Shown here: piece by piece, positions 43,103 through 52,535 of the stretch
Numbering within the stretch: the first letter of the stretch is position 1
How the letters are laid out: the number at the start of each line of letters is the position of its first letter
Assembly: GCA_003139095.1 (NCBI GenBank)
Contig: PLHW01000066.1
Coordinates: 1-56,090 of the forward strand
DNA: 56,090 bases
Direction of reading: 5' to 3'
Origin: Acidobacteriaceae bacterium
Lineage (GTDB): Bacteria > Acidobacteriota > Terriglobia > Terriglobales > Acidobacteriaceae
Notes under the pieces: generated by a model
The model's database searches: none
Told to the model about the DNA's origin: nothing
The model's input: the letters and a program-made list of their open reading frames with translations, nothing else
Position numbers and translations under genes: made by a program

Positions 43103-45379
43103 TCAATCTCCCCCGATCCTGAACCTCATCCCGGCTCGAAAATTCGCGGTCAATGCCGGATACCCCACCACTTCGTTGTAATGCTGATTGAGAATATTGC
43201 CGGCGTTGGCGTAGGCTGTGACGCGCGAGTTGATGGCACGCCACACTCCCACATTCACCAGTTCATAGCCTGCCGCATGATCGATGCCAAAGTTCTCAAA
43301 ATCCGAGTCCGGTCGGCGTCCAACAAAGCTGCCTCCCAGGTCCGCCCCCCAGCGCGCGCCCATGTAACTCACCAGCGCCGTCGCCGAATGTTTCGGCCGG
43401 CGCAGCAACGGGTTCCCGCTCTCAAAGATCGAGTCGCAGAAGTTCGCCGGCGTGCACAGTGGCGATTGCAGATACTTCGTCGAAAGATTCGTATAAGACG
43501 CATTTAGCATGAGCCGCGCGCCGATTCTTCCTTGCACCTGAAACTCCGCACCCTCGGCAAGCGACCGCTGCACGTTGAAGAATTGACCGAGCGTGCCGGG
43601 CGGAAAGCCCTGGTAGGGAAGCTGATTCGATCCATACTCGATCTGATCGTGAAAAAGATTATTGAAGTAAGTGGCGTTCACCACCCAGCGGCCCGCGAGC
43701 AAGTTTTGTTGCACTCCCGCTTCGAAGGCGCGCGTGCGCACCGGCAGCAGCCCCGAATTCGGCACATAATACGGAAGCCCGGCGAACGACTGATAGAGCG
43801 CAGGCTCCATGAAGCCGGTCGCGTACGAAAAACGCAAGCGCGTGCCTGAGAAAAAATCGCCGCCGCGCACAGCCAGCAACGTTAACGCAACCCGCGGCAC
43901 TCCCGTGTTGCCAAATTCGCTGTTGTGAACCAATCGCCCGCCCGCAATCGCCGACAGTCTGCCGAACGTCACCTGCTGTTGAACATACGCATCCTGCTCC
44001 AACCGCTGCCCGGAAGTCGACGGAGGATACAGCAAATCGCCGACCGTGCCGTTTTCGTTTTCGATGCGATAGCCAAAAGTGGAATGCGCCCACGTGCGCT
44101 CGGAATAATCTCCCTGATATTCGAAGCCGACGCGGTTGATGTGATCGTACTCGTGCGCCGGATAATCGAATTGATAGCCGTAGCCATCCACGCGCGCCGC
44201 GTCGCCCGTAAGATTCACGTCGCTGTAGCGATACAGAGAATCGAAAACGGTAAAGCGGTGCTGCCACCCGGAAGGCGCGCTGACGGCCAGTTCTACGCTG
44301 CCAAGCACACTATTCTGGTGCGAGTGTTCGCTGGGATCGGGCGGCAGCGGCTGCGGCGCCCCATTGACGTCCCCGATCGGGTCATAGCCGTTGAATTTCC
44401 ATTCGCCCGGCACACCCGTGTAACTGTTCGAGTGTCGCACGCGCACGCGCAGCACGCTTCGCTCGGTGATCGCCAGTCCCACATTCGCGCCTTGCAGCGA
44501 ATCCGAATACGCGTTGTTCACGCCTTGCCCATTCGTGTTGAACTGATTCGCGAACAGGTTGTAGTCGAATTCCCGATACGCGCCCGCCAGAGCCGCGTTG
44601 CCGTTCGCAGTCCCAAAATTCCCGCCGTCGGCGCCAAAACGCAGCTCGGGAACGCGCGTGCTCCCAGTCCGCGTCCACACCTGCACGACGCTGGTCATCG
44701 CGTCGGAACCGTACAGAGTGCTCTGCGCGCCGCGCACAAATTCCACGCGATCCGCTTCGGCGAGCGGCAAGGTGCCGAAATCGAATGTCTGTCCGGGAGT
44801 ATCGACGGTCACTCCATCGACGATGATTTTGTTGTAAGTGGATTCGCCTCCGCGCACGAAGAACGACGAAATTCCGCCGCGCTGGCCGCCCGTGCTCACG
44901 ACTGCGCCCGGCAGAAAGCGCACGGCGTCGCCGGCGGAAATGGGCTGCATGGTGCTGAGTTCGGCGCCGCTGAGCGCGTCCACACTCGCGCCCGCGGCTT
45001 CGCCCGGCACAGGCGTGCGCGTCGCGCTCACGACGACTGTTTCCGCCGCAGCCGCCACGCGCAGATGCACGATGAGATTCGTCGGCGACGAGTCGGCCGT
45101 TGCATTGAGAGTTTCTTCGCCAAATCCGGGCGCCAGAACGCGAACCTGAAAAGGCCCCGCCGCCTCCGTATGAAAAACTGTCACGCCCTCGGCGGACGTG
45201 TTCTGCGTTGCAAGAATTGCCTTCGTGCCCGGCCGTATCAGTAACACCTCGGCGCCGGCCACGGCCGCCGATTGCGGATCGAGCACTGTAACTTTGAGAT
45301 CGGCAGCCGAAGCCGCTACCACGAAAATTAAAACCACGAAATTTAAAACCAGGAAAAAGAAAGCGAGGGTCGAGCGCAT
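43103..45379 (-). CDS. TonB-dependent receptor, BtuB-like, riboswitch-controlled
   Basis: The 758-residue outer membrane receptor has a signal peptide (about 1-25), an N-terminal carboxypeptidase-regulatory-like domain (about 27-105), a plug domain (about 115-225, with RFLPGAVVSTGGQRGGISSF and EFVRGAQSTLYGSDAMTSVV), and a 22-strand barrel. A cobalamin riboswitch lies directly upstream, so vitamin B12 or another corrinoid is the likely substrate. GGAG precedes the ATG. No btuCDF genes are adjacent; the extra N-terminal domain is typical of acidobacterial receptors. Confidence 0.87.
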   Translation of the reverse strand: MRSTLAFFFLVLNFVVLIFVVAASAADLKVTVLDPQSAAVAGAEVLLIRPGTKAILATQNTSAEGVTVFHTEAAGPFQVRVLAPGFGEETLNATADSSPTNLIVHLRVAAAAETVVVSATRTPVPGEAAGASVDALSGAELSTMQPISAGDAVRFLPGAVVSTGGQRGGISSFFVRGGESTYNKIIVDGVTVDTPGQTFDFGTLPLAEADRVEFVRGAQSTLYGSDAMTSVVQVWTRTGSTRVPELRFGADGGNFGTANGNAALAGAYREFDYNLFANQFNTNGQGVNNAYSDSLQGANVGLAITERSVLRVRVRHSNSYTGVPGEWKFNGYDPIGDVNGAPQPLPPDPSEHSHQNSVLGSVELAVSAPSGWQHRFTVFDSLYRYSDVNLTGDAARVDGYGYQFDYPAHEYDHINRVGFEYQGDYSERTWAHSTFGYRIENENGTVGDLLYPPSTSGQRLEQDAYVQQQVTFGRLSAIAGGRLVHNSEFGNTGVPRVALTLLAVRGGDFFSGTRLRFSYATGFMEPALYQSFAGLPYYVPNSGLLPVRTRAFEAGVQQNLLAGRWVVNATYFNNLFHDQIEYGSNQLPYQGFPPGTLGQFFNVQRSLAEGAEFQVQGRIGARLMLNASYTNLSTKYLQSPLCTPANFCDSIFESGNPLLRRPKHSATALVSYMGARWGADLGGSFVGRRPDSDFENFGIDHAAGYELVNVGVWRAINSRVTAYANAGNILNQHYNEVVGYPALTANFRAGMRFRIGGD

Positions 45380-45418
45380 ACCATTCTCCTTTGCACGCGA
45401 AAGAGTTGCTGGTGATGG

Positions 45419-45650
45419 TTTGCGCCGGTCTCCTGGCTTGCGAGTAAGGACTCATTCCGAGTCCGGCAAAAGGCGGCGTCCTTCCCAGAAAGCTCTCCGG
45501 CTGCGAGAGTGGATTCCCAGTGAACGGTCGCGAGTGTCCTCGCTTACAGTTGCGCGGCAGCGCGGGATTCGCACCCGCTTCCCAATAGACCGGCCCGAGC
45601 CGGCCCACGATCATGCGCAAACCGATTGTTGAGAAAGAACAAAACCACAG
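45419..45650 (-). ncRNA. cobalamin riboswitch
   Basis: On the minus strand the leader contains GGGAAGCGGGTGCGAATCCC and the CGCAACTGTAAGCGAGG segment (45541-45583), followed downstream by the B12 box AGCCAGGAGACCGGC (45424-45438). These are the diagnostic conserved elements of the cobalamin riboswitch. It lies between the promoter at 45659-45687 and the receptor gene, so receptor synthesis should fall when adenosylcobalamin is abundant. The 3' end is close to the Shine-Dalgarno, consistent with translational control. Confidence 0.92.
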
Positions 45651-45658
45651 ACCGGCTA

Positions 45659-45687
45659 AATGTAACGGCAGCCAGAAAACAAGTCAA
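45659..45687 (-). promoter_or_regulatory. sigma-70 promoter of the riboswitch leader
   Basis: TTGACT (45682-45687) and TACATT (45659-45664) are 17 bp apart on the minus strand. Transcription would start near 45652, giving the full riboswitch as 5' leader. Confidence 0.72.
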
Positions 45688-45791
45688 CCCGCCTCCGGTT
45701 CGACCGCTGGGTGCGCGTTTCGCGCATTTATCCAATCCCACGCGCACGTGACTGGCGCTACTTACGAGATGCCAGGAATGCCGCGCTCACT

Positions 45792-46547
45792 CTATCGCCG
45801 CGCCACCACTGGAAACTCCGCCGACCCAACGCGCGCCACATTTGCCTCCGCGAACGCTGTCACGCGTTCCAGCGCGGCTTGCAATTGTCCGTGAAACTCT
45901 TTCATCTGCGCATCGTCCGCGCCCTCCGGAACCCGCATCTTCGCGCTCACCCGCACCAGCGCCTTCGAAAACGGCTTCGGGATGACCATCGCATCCCACG
46001 TCTTCAGCACCCAGGCGCGGTCGCTCGCAACGTAAAATGCCGCCATCGGCAACCCAGCCGCGCGAGAGAGATGCACCGGCCCGGGCTTGGCAACGTACTT
46101 CGGTCCACGCGGACCGTCAATCGTAAACGCCACGGAAGTGCCCTGCTCCAACTGCCTTCTCAAGCCGAGCAGCCCCTGCGCGCCGCCGCGGCTGCTCGAT
46201 CCGCGCACCGCAACGAAGCCGAATTTTTCAATCGTGCGCGCAATGTATTCGCCGTCGAAGCTGCGGCTGACCATCACGGCCACGCCGATTTTCCGCCACA
46301 TCCACGCGCTCGCAAAAACCGCGCGGTGCCAGAACGCATAGATGACCGGCTTCTCGTACGTCGCATCCGGCGGCGCGGGCGGCTCTTCCCACGAGATCGC
46401 ATAGCGCAGCGTCGGACCGATCAGCCCAATCGCGCAGTAACTCGCCCAACTCACCAGCCAGAGCGAGACGCGTTGGCGAAGCGAGAATCGGCGCGGATCA
46501 TGAGCCGGCGGCCGGCTCGATTCGGCGGCGGAAGAAATCACGCACAC
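45792..46547 (-). CDS. lysophospholipid acyltransferase-like (DUF374) protein
   Basis: The 251-residue protein matches the DUF374/LPLAT group related to lipid A acyltransferases. One N-terminal hydrophobic helix is followed by VIYAFWHRAVFASAWM, VMVSRSFDGEYIARTIEKFG, VRGSSSRGGAQGLLGL and AFTIDGPRGPKY, the conserved blocks of the family. It may add an acyl chain to a lipid at the inner membrane. Start is a GTG at 46547 with a weak ribosome-binding site. Confidence 0.85.
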   Translation of the reverse strand: MCVISSAAESSRPPAHDPRRFSLRQRVSLWLVSWASYCAIGLIGPTLRYAISWEEPPAPPDATYEKPVIYAFWHRAVFASAWMWRKIGVAVMVSRSFDGEYIARTIEKFGFVAVRGSSSRGGAQGLLGLRRQLEQGTSVAFTIDGPRGPKYVAKPGPVHLSRAAGLPMAAFYVASDRAWVLKTWDAMVIPKPFSKALVRVSAKMRVPEGADDAQMKEFHGQLQAALERVTAFAEANVARVGSAEFPVVARR

Positions 46548-46670
46548 ATTGTAGTCGCGAGCACATGCCGGCTGAGCAGGTTCGATTGAGCAGGCACGGT
46601 TAAGCCGGGACGGTACAAGCGTGAATTGACAGCGTGAATTAACAAAGATGCGGACGGGCGTTCCGCTGCG

Positions 46671-47378
46671 TTAAGAGTCCAGATACGCGGTCAGCCATTC
46701 TTTCAAACGCTGCCGCCGGTCGTCGGTCACGTCGAAACGCACGCCGAATGATTTGTTGCTCTTCCTCCAGGAAACGTTCCCACGAACGTAAACGCGCGGC
46801 AGGGTGAGCAACGAAAACGAAACTTCCAGCGGGGTGCCCGGATCGGGAGGATGCGTGCTCTTCATCGACATTCCGCCCAGGCTGATTTCCTGGCTGGTCG
46901 CCGTCATGCGCCCGCCATCGCCCAGCACCACGCGCACTTCCGTCATCACCGGAATGCGCACATAGCGGCGAAACTCGTGCAAAACCAGCGTGCGCGTCGA
47001 ACTCACCAGTTTCAGCGCCGCCGACCGCTCCAGCGGTTCATGAAACACGGCGTTCAGGCACAGCTTCGAAAAACGCATGGAATCCTGCGCCGTTCCTCCC
47101 AGCCCGAAAATTACGATGTGGCTGTTCGAACTCGACGTGCGCGTCAGTTCGATGATGTTCCCCGCCGCCGGCCCCAGCGGCAGCACGCACGCCTCGAACT
47201 TCTCCCGTTGCAGGCGCTGTGCTTCCTCTCCCGCGAACAGCACGGTTTCCATTCCAAATTGCCGGAAGCATTCTGACAACAGGGCGTACGATGGCTCCGG
47301 CAAATCGAACAGCGCAATTCGGGCGGCGTTTTTTCGGTGGTTCGGCAGCGCGGAGGCGTTAACGATAGTCGTGCTCAT
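46671..47378 (-). CDS. PilZ domain protein with receiver-like N-terminus
   Basis: The 235-residue protein has an N-terminal receiver-like domain without a clear phospho-accepting aspartate pattern (AARIALFDLPEPSYALLSEC, LPLGPAAGNIIELTRTSSSN) and a C-terminal PilZ domain. PilZ motifs are FRRYVRIPV near residue 135 and SLGGMSMKS; these bind cyclic-di-GMP. It is probably a signal effector. I chose the ATG at 47376-47378; a longer frame from 47597 has no support. Confidence 0.8.
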   Translation of the reverse strand: MSTTIVNASALPNHRKNAARIALFDLPEPSYALLSECFRQFGMETVLFAGEEAQRLQREKFEACVLPLGPAAGNIIELTRTSSSNSHIVIFGLGGTAQDSMRFSKLCLNAVFHEPLERSAALKLVSSTRTLVLHEFRRYVRIPVMTEVRVVLGDGGRMTATSQEISLGGMSMKSTHPPDPGTPLEVSFSLLTLPRVYVRGNVSWRKSNKSFGVRFDVTDDRRQRLKEWLTAYLDS

Positions 47379-47691
47379 GAGTTCCGGGGTTAGGTCCTCT
47401 AAATCCCCATTCTGACGGGCATTCTGGCCGCTGAATAGATTTCGAAAGGGCGTATCCCCGGGGCGGAAGGTACATGACGGAAGTCGCTCGATGCGCCGTG
47501 CAGCTATGTCCTTCCTCCAGCCGGCACAGAAATGCGGCCACTGACCCGGAGGACATGTTTCGTTGTTCATCGGCCGCCGCCCGGTGCTCGTTCCCAACTT
47601 CTAAATCGCTCCCAGATCGCAACTTATTTTCGCGCGCAAAACCTCTTCGCCAAACTAAGGGTTGCTTTGCCCGCGCACCGCCTAGTATGTT
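47379..47691. other. divergent intergenic region
   Basis: No gene is seen in this gap between the PilZ gene and the ABC transporter. Both promoters should lie here, but no clear boxes were recognised. No notable repeats were found. Confidence 0.4.
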
Positions 47692-48663
47692 GTGAACTCG
47701 TACCCGTTTCGCCCGCTTTTCCCGGCTATGGCTCCTGTCTCATCCTCGGCGCCTCTGTGCATCGACGCTCTGGTCAAGCGTTTTGGCCAGGTCACTGCCG
47801 TCGACGGCATCTCGATCGAGTTGCGCGCCGGTGAATGCCTCGGATTGCTTGGCCCGAACGGCGCCGGCAAAAGCACGCTGATTCGTTGCATCGTGGGCCG
47901 CGTGATTCCCGATGCAGGCACAATCACAGTCTTTGGTGCGCCCGCCGATTCCGCCGCCGCGCGCGACGCGCTGGGATGGATTCCGCAGGAACTCGCGCTC
48001 TATCCAAGGCTGACGTGTCGCGAGAATCTGCAGGCGTTCGGACGCTACCACGGCCTCAGCGGAGCCGCGCTCCATCAGGCCGTCGAGCGCTGCCTCGCTT
48101 GGGCCACGCTCACCGATCGCGCCGGAGATCTCGTCAAGAATCTCTCTGGCGGAATGAAGCGCCGCCTCAACATGGCCGCCGGCCTCATTCACCAGCCGAA
48201 GCTCATTCTGATGGACGAGCCCACGGTCGGCGTCGATCCCCAATCCCGCAATCATATTTTCGAAATGATTGAGAAGGTGCGCGACGAGGGCACCTCGATC
48301 ATCTACACCACGCATTACATGGAAGAGGCGGAGCGGCTCTGCGACCGCGTCGCCATCATCGATCATGGCCGCGTGATGTCGCTCGGCACCAACGCCGAGC
48401 TCGTGCAGAATGCATTTGGCCAACGCAGCCAGGTGACGGCGCGGTTTGCCGGGGCCGGCGAGCGCGTCGCCGCCTGGGTTGCCGGGCGCGGCGGCCGCTC
48501 GGTAAATGGCTCGGCGGAATTTACCATCGACCGCCCCAGCGAAATTGCCACCCTGCTGGATGAGGCGACTCGCGCCGGGTTTGAACTCGTCGACGTAGCC
48601 CTGCGCAAGCCGAACCTGGAATCCGTTTTTTTGCATTTGACTGGAAGAGAGCTGCGCGACTGA
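47692..48663 (+). CDS. ABC-2 type exporter ATP-binding protein
   Basis: The 323-residue ATPase has Walker A GPNGAGKST (54-62), the signature LSGGMKRRLNMAAGL, Walker B LILMDEPTVGVDP and the H-loop YTTHYMEE. It powers the export complex with the permease gene that follows. The C-terminal 85 residues contain an extension often found in drug and lipid exporters. The start is a GTG at 47692; the ATG at 47728 is a shorter alternative, and neither has a strong ribosome-binding site. Confidence 0.9.
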   Translation: MNSYPFRPLFPAMAPVSSSAPLCIDALVKRFGQVTAVDGISIELRAGECLGLLGPNGAGKSTLIRCIVGRVIPDAGTITVFGAPADSAAARDALGWIPQELALYPRLTCRENLQAFGRYHGLSGAALHQAVERCLAWATLTDRAGDLVKNLSGGMKRRLNMAAGLIHQPKLILMDEPTVGVDPQSRNHIFEMIEKVRDEGTSIIYTTHYMEEAERLCDRVAIIDHGRVMSLGTNAELVQNAFGQRSQVTARFAGAGERVAAWVAGRGGRSVNGSAEFTIDRPSEIATLLDEATRAGFELVDVALRKPNLESVFLHLTGRELRD

Positions 48664-48698
48664 TTTTCTTGTTTTGATTTTCTTATACCGATCTTCCT

Positions 48699-49967
48699 AT
48701 GATGATTCTCGCAATCTTTCGCACGGCCATGATGGCCCTCCGGCGCGACCGCGGTGCGCTCGCGCTCAGCTTCGTCTTGCCGGTCGTCTTCTTCAGCATC
48801 TTCGCCGTGATTTTTGGCGGACGCGCCAACTCCACTCCAAAGGTCAAAGTAATCGTCGTCGACGAGGATCACAGCCGCGCCTCCGGGCGCCTGGTCAAGG
48901 GCCTGGGAGGTGAGGGGTCGCTGTCCGTGAAAACGAGACCCGCGCCGGTCAAAGGCGCCGAGCAGTCCGACTACACCGCCGCCAGCGCGGAAGCCGCGAT
49001 CAAGGACGGAAGCGTGTCCGTCGCGCTGGTCATTCCGAAAGGATTCGGCGAGCACCCGATTTCGTTTGGGCCGCCCGATGCGAGTCGTCCCACGATTCAG
49101 TTGCTCAAAGACAGCAGCGATCCGATCGCGCCGCAGATGGTTGAGGGCCTGCTCCAAAAAGTGGGCATGACCTCCATGCCGGATGTGATGGCGGAAGAGG
49201 GGTCGAAAAGTCTGGAGCAATTTGCCGGGAACCTCACCAAAGAGCAGCGGGAGCGGCTCGACGAGGGATTGCGCTACTTGCGTGAGCATCCGGATGCCGG
49301 ATCTGCGGCGGGCGGCGGCGAGCTCATCCCCGTCACCTCGCGCGTCGTCGTCGGCCAAAACCACGAAGACATGGTTTCGTTCTACGCCGCCGCCATCGGC
49401 GTGATGTTTCTGCTTTTCACGGCCAGCGGTGCGGCCGGCGCGCTCCTCGATGAAGCCGAGAGCGGCACGCTCGACCGCGTCCTCAGCTCCCACGTCACCA
49501 TGACCTCGCTCATGCTCGGCAAAGTCGCCTACAACTCGGTGCTCGCCTTTACGCAACTCGTCGTCATGTTCCTCTGGGGATGGGCCGTCTTCAAGCTCGA
49601 TTTCTGGACGCACATTCCCGGCTTCATCGTGATGGGCGTCTGCACCGCCGTAGCCGTGGCCGCATTTGGCATGTTGCTCGCCAGTATTTGCACCACGCGC
49701 GCGCAACTCGGCGCGCTCTCCACCCTCGTCATTCTCATCATGTCGTCAATCGGCGGCAGCATGTTTCCGCGCTTTCTGATGCCGGAAGCCATGCAGAAGG
49801 CGGGCCTCCTCACCATCAACGCCTGGGCGATCGATGGCTTCACCAAAATTTTCTGGCGCGACGAGCCCATCTCGCACCTATGGCCGCAAGTCCTGGTCCT
49901 GCTGGGGATCGCGGTGGTCCTCTTCGCTATCGCGCGCAGAGTCGCCCGCCGCTGGGAATTCGCGTAG
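48699..49967 (+). CDS. ABC-2 type exporter permease
   Basis: The 422-residue permease has an N-terminal helix (LSFVLPVVFFSIFAVIFGG), a large extracytoplasmic domain (about 45-215), and five C-terminal helices with the ABC-2 signature (ESGTLDRVLSSHVTMTSLML). It starts at an ATG pair at 48699, 35 bp after the ATPase gene, so both are co-expressed. Substrate is unknown; NatB/YhfE-like drug, ion or lipid exporters look alike. Confidence 0.88.
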   Translation: MMILAIFRTAMMALRRDRGALALSFVLPVVFFSIFAVIFGGRANSTPKVKVIVVDEDHSRASGRLVKGLGGEGSLSVKTRPAPVKGAEQSDYTAASAEAAIKDGSVSVALVIPKGFGEHPISFGPPDASRPTIQLLKDSSDPIAPQMVEGLLQKVGMTSMPDVMAEEGSKSLEQFAGNLTKEQRERLDEGLRYLREHPDAGSAAGGGELIPVTSRVVVGQNHEDMVSFYAAAIGVMFLLFTASGAAGALLDEAESGTLDRVLSSHVTMTSLMLGKVAYNSVLAFTQLVVMFLWGWAVFKLDFWTHIPGFIVMGVCTAVAVAAFGMLLASICTTRAQLGALSTLVILIMSSIGGSMFPRFLMPEAMQKAGLLTINAWAIDGFTKIFWRDEPISHLWPQVLVLLGIAVVLFAIARRVARRWEFA

Positions 49968-49969
49968 TC

Positions 49970-50626
49970 CTACTCGAACTGTTTCCGAAACCGCTCCAGC
50001 TGCTCCCTCAGTTCCCCAACCTCGCGCCGCAGTTCGCCGACTTCTTCTTCCAGCCGTGCCACCCGTTCGTCATCCGCCGCGCCGCGCCCGCCCGCCGCGA
50101 CCGTCGTCTGCAACACTTCCGCCGCCACCACATCCCCCGCCAGCAAATGCGCGTAGCGCGACTCCTTCGTCCCCGGCTGCCGCGGCAGCACCTTGGCCAG
50201 CGCAGGCTCACGCTGCATCAGCTTTTGCAGCGCCGACTGCACATCGTCCAGCGTCTCGAAGTGGTGCATGCGCTCCGTGCGCCCGCGCAGTTCGCCCGGA
50301 GTCTGCGGCCCGCGCAGCAGCAGCACGCACAGCACCGCCTCCTCGCCGCGCGTAAAGTTAAACACTTCCTGCGTGCGGTGTTCATATTTCGTGACGCGGC
50401 TGTCCGCCCCGCGCGCCGGCCCGGCCAGCCGGTTCTGCTGCAATCCGTCCAGCGCATCGCGCACCGCATTCTCGTCGAGCTGCATCACCGGATCGCGATT
50501 CGATTTCTGGTTGCAAGCGTTCACCAGCGCATTCAGCGAGAGCGGGTAGTACTCCGGCGTCGTAATATCCTTTTCGATCAACGCTCCGAGCACGCGCACT
50601 TCATTATCCGTAAGCTTCAGTTCCAT
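49970..50626 (-). CDS. YceH (DUF480) family protein
   Basis: The 218-residue protein matches YceH, built of two winged-helix-like domains: LTDNEVRVLGALIEKDITTP, YYPLSLNALVNACNQKSNRD, EEAVLCVLLLRGPQTPGELR and LPRQPGTKESRYAHLLAG. The C-terminal 40 residues form a coiled coil (LEEEVGELRREVGELREQLE). The molecular function is not established. It follows the HDAC-family gene by 40 nt on the same strand. Confidence 0.88.
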   Translation of the reverse strand: MELKLTDNEVRVLGALIEKDITTPEYYPLSLNALVNACNQKSNRDPVMQLDENAVRDALDGLQQNRLAGPARGADSRVTKYEHRTQEVFNFTRGEEAVLCVLLLRGPQTPGELRGRTERMHHFETLDDVQSALQKLMQREPALAKVLPRQPGTKESRYAHLLAGDVVAAEVLQTTVAAGGRGAADDERVARLEEEVGELRREVGELREQLERFRKQFE

Positions 50627-50666
50627 GATTTTTCGGCGTCCGCCGCAACCACTAGCCGACGAAATT

Positions 50667-51641
50667 CTACCGGGATTCGACGCGCTCGTGTCCCATTTCC
50701 TCGCGCCCAAAAGTTTCCCGCGCCGTCAGAAACGTGTTCGCATGCGCCTCCGCCGTCAGGCGAATCGGCTCCGCATAGCCTCCGCCCAGCGTGATCGCCA
50801 GCGGAACGCCGCAACCAGCGGCCAGTTTCATCACCTGCCGGTCGCGCTCTTTTAGTCCATCCAGCGTCAGCGAAAGTTTTCCCAGCCGGTCCTCCGCCAG
50901 CCCATCTACTCCCGCCTGATAAAAAATAATTTCCGGCCGGAACCCTCTCACTCTCGGCAGCAGATCTTCCAGCCGCCGCAAATATTCCTCGTCGCCCGTT
51001 CGCGCGTCCAGTTCCACATCGATCCGGCTCTGCTGTTTGCGCAGCGGAAAATTCTCCTTGCAGTGTACGGACAGCGTCAGCACATCCTCATCCTCGCGAA
51101 AAATCTCCGCCGTCCCGTCGCCCTGATGCACGTCGAGATCGACCACGGCCGCGCGCCGCATCCCGCGCTCCGCTCGCAGCCACGCGATCGCCACTGCGAT
51201 GTCGTTGAACACGCAATATCCCGATCCCTCTGCGCGAAATGCGTGATGCGTGCCGCCCGCCAGCGTTCCTCCCCATCCCCGCCGCAGCGCCTCTCGCGTC
51301 GCCGCCAGCGTGCTGCCCACCGATGCCAGCGTCCGCTTCACCAATCCCTCCGACCACGGAAACCCGATGCGCCGCATCGCCGCGCCATCCAGCTTTCCCT
51401 CCACAAACGCGCGCACATACTCCGCATCGTGCACCAATTCAATGCTCGCGATCTCCGCCAGTGGAGCGGCTTCCAGCGAAAACCCGCCGTCCGCCTCCAG
51501 CAACTCCCGCAGCAAACGATATTTTTCAATCGGAAAGCGATGCCCCGCCGGCAACGGCAACTCGTAGCCGTCGGTATAAAACAGCCGCGGCCTTCCCGCC
51601 GTCTCGTGCCCTCCGCTCACAATGCTCTCAGCATAAGCCAT
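50667..51641 (-). CDS. histone deacetylase-family amidohydrolase
   Basis: The 324-residue protein matches the class II-like HDAC/AcuC/acetylpolyamine amidohydrolase superfamily, zinc enzymes that remove acetyl groups from lysine or polyamines. Conserved residues appear in GGTHHAF, VVDLDVHQGDGT, FYQAGVDGLAEDRLG and ITLGGGY. I chose the ATG at 51639-51641 (MAYAESIVSGGH). With the PatZ-like acetyltransferase elsewhere in the window it could reverse protein acetylation, which is speculative. Confidence 0.87.
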   Translation of the reverse strand: MAYAESIVSGGHETAGRPRLFYTDGYELPLPAGHRFPIEKYRLLRELLEADGGFSLEAAPLAEIASIELVHDAEYVRAFVEGKLDGAAMRRIGFPWSEGLVKRTLASVGSTLAATREALRRGWGGTLAGGTHHAFRAEGSGYCVFNDIAVAIAWLRAERGMRRAAVVDLDVHQGDGTAEIFREDEDVLTLSVHCKENFPLRKQQSRIDVELDARTGDEEYLRRLEDLLPRVRGFRPEIIFYQAGVDGLAEDRLGKLSLTLDGLKERDRQVMKLAAGCGVPLAITLGGGYAEPIRLTAEAHANTFLTARETFGREEMGHERVESR

Positions 51642-51706
51642 GTAAACTGATTTCAGTTGCCGCGGATTTGAGTTCGCGCGACGATCAAAATTACTTGGAG
51701 AGTGAT

Positions 51707-52429
51707 TTGCTTCGCCCGTTGGCTGCAACGCCTCGCGCTCGAAAGCTCCCGTCGATCCGCGCCCTCGCTGCCCTCCCCTGCCTTCTAGCCCTATCCGTCA
51801 TCGCATCGTCGCAAACGCCGCACAAGCCGGCCGCGCCCAGTTCCAAGCCCCCCGCCGATGAGCAACTCTACCGCAATTCAACTTTCGCTTTCCGCTACAA
51901 AATTCCCTACGGCTGGGTCGATCGCACAGAGGAGATGCGCGAAGACCAGTCCGCGCCCCAACCCGACGCCAAGCCCGAGACCGGCGCGGCCATCAAAAGC
52001 GACGCCCAAAATCACTCCACTTCCGTCGGCGTTCTCCTCGCCATTTTCGAGCGCCCGCCCAACGCCCCCGGAGACTCCGTCAACTCCGCCGCCGTCATCG
52101 TCTCTGAAAATGCGGCCGTCTACCCCGGCCTCAAAAAAGCCGACGACTATCTCGCCCCACTCACCGAACTCGTCACCGCCAAAGGCTTCAAATCCGCCGG
52201 CGATCCATCCATCGTCGACATCGACTCCCGCGAACTTGTGCGCGCCGATTTCTCCAAGCCACTCACCGACAAACTCACCATGCACCAATCCACGCTCGTC
52301 CTTCTCGCCAAAAGCCAAATTGTCTCTTTTACTTTTATCGCCGGCAGCGAAGATGATCTCGATCAGTTGATCGAAAATCTCCACTTCGCCGCGACAAAAT
52401 CCGGCGCTGCCCCCACCACAAAAAAATGA
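51707..52429 (+). CDS. secreted protein of unknown function
   Basis: The 240-residue precursor has a signal peptide (SIRALAALPCLLALSVIAS) and a mature domain that begins YRNSTFAFRYKIPYGWVDRT, a PsbP-like or lipoprotein-type beta fold. Proline/alanine-rich linkers flank it. The start is a TTG at 51707 with GGAG properly placed; earlier start codons in the same frame run antisense to the HDAC-family gene. No family was assigned. Confidence 0.68.
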   Translation: MLRPLAATPRARKLPSIRALAALPCLLALSVIASSQTPHKPAAPSSKPPADEQLYRNSTFAFRYKIPYGWVDRTEEMREDQSAPQPDAKPETGAAIKSDAQNHSTSVGVLLAIFERPPNAPGDSVNSAAVIVSENAAVYPGLKKADDYLAPLTELVTAKGFKSAGDPSIVDIDSRELVRADFSKPLTDKLTMHQSTLVLLAKSQIVSFTFIAGSEDDLDQLIENLHFAATKSGAAPTTKK

Positions 52430-52502
52430 TCCACCGACGCAATCGGCCCGTTTTACGCCGCGCACCCGCTAACGCTTCCCGAGCCGCCACGTCCAACTCT
52501 CG

Positions 52503-52526
52503 ACCATAGTTCAGACCATAGTTCAG
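52503..52526. repeat. 12-bp tandem duplication
   Basis: ACCATAGTTCAG occurs twice back to back (52503-52514 and 52515-52526), ending 9 bp before the start codon of the next gene. It covers the ribosome-binding region. Confidence 0.85.
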
Positions 52527-52535
52527 AGGTGGACC

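Noticed and set aside
43925-45244. 439-codon plus-strand frame across the TonB receptor
   Set aside because: Antisense shadow of the receptor; rich in Arg and His with no domain.
44382-45620. 412-codon minus-strand frame through the riboswitch and receptor start
   Set aside because: It reads through the riboswitch and an alternative frame of the receptor; the translation is arginine-rich and has no domain.
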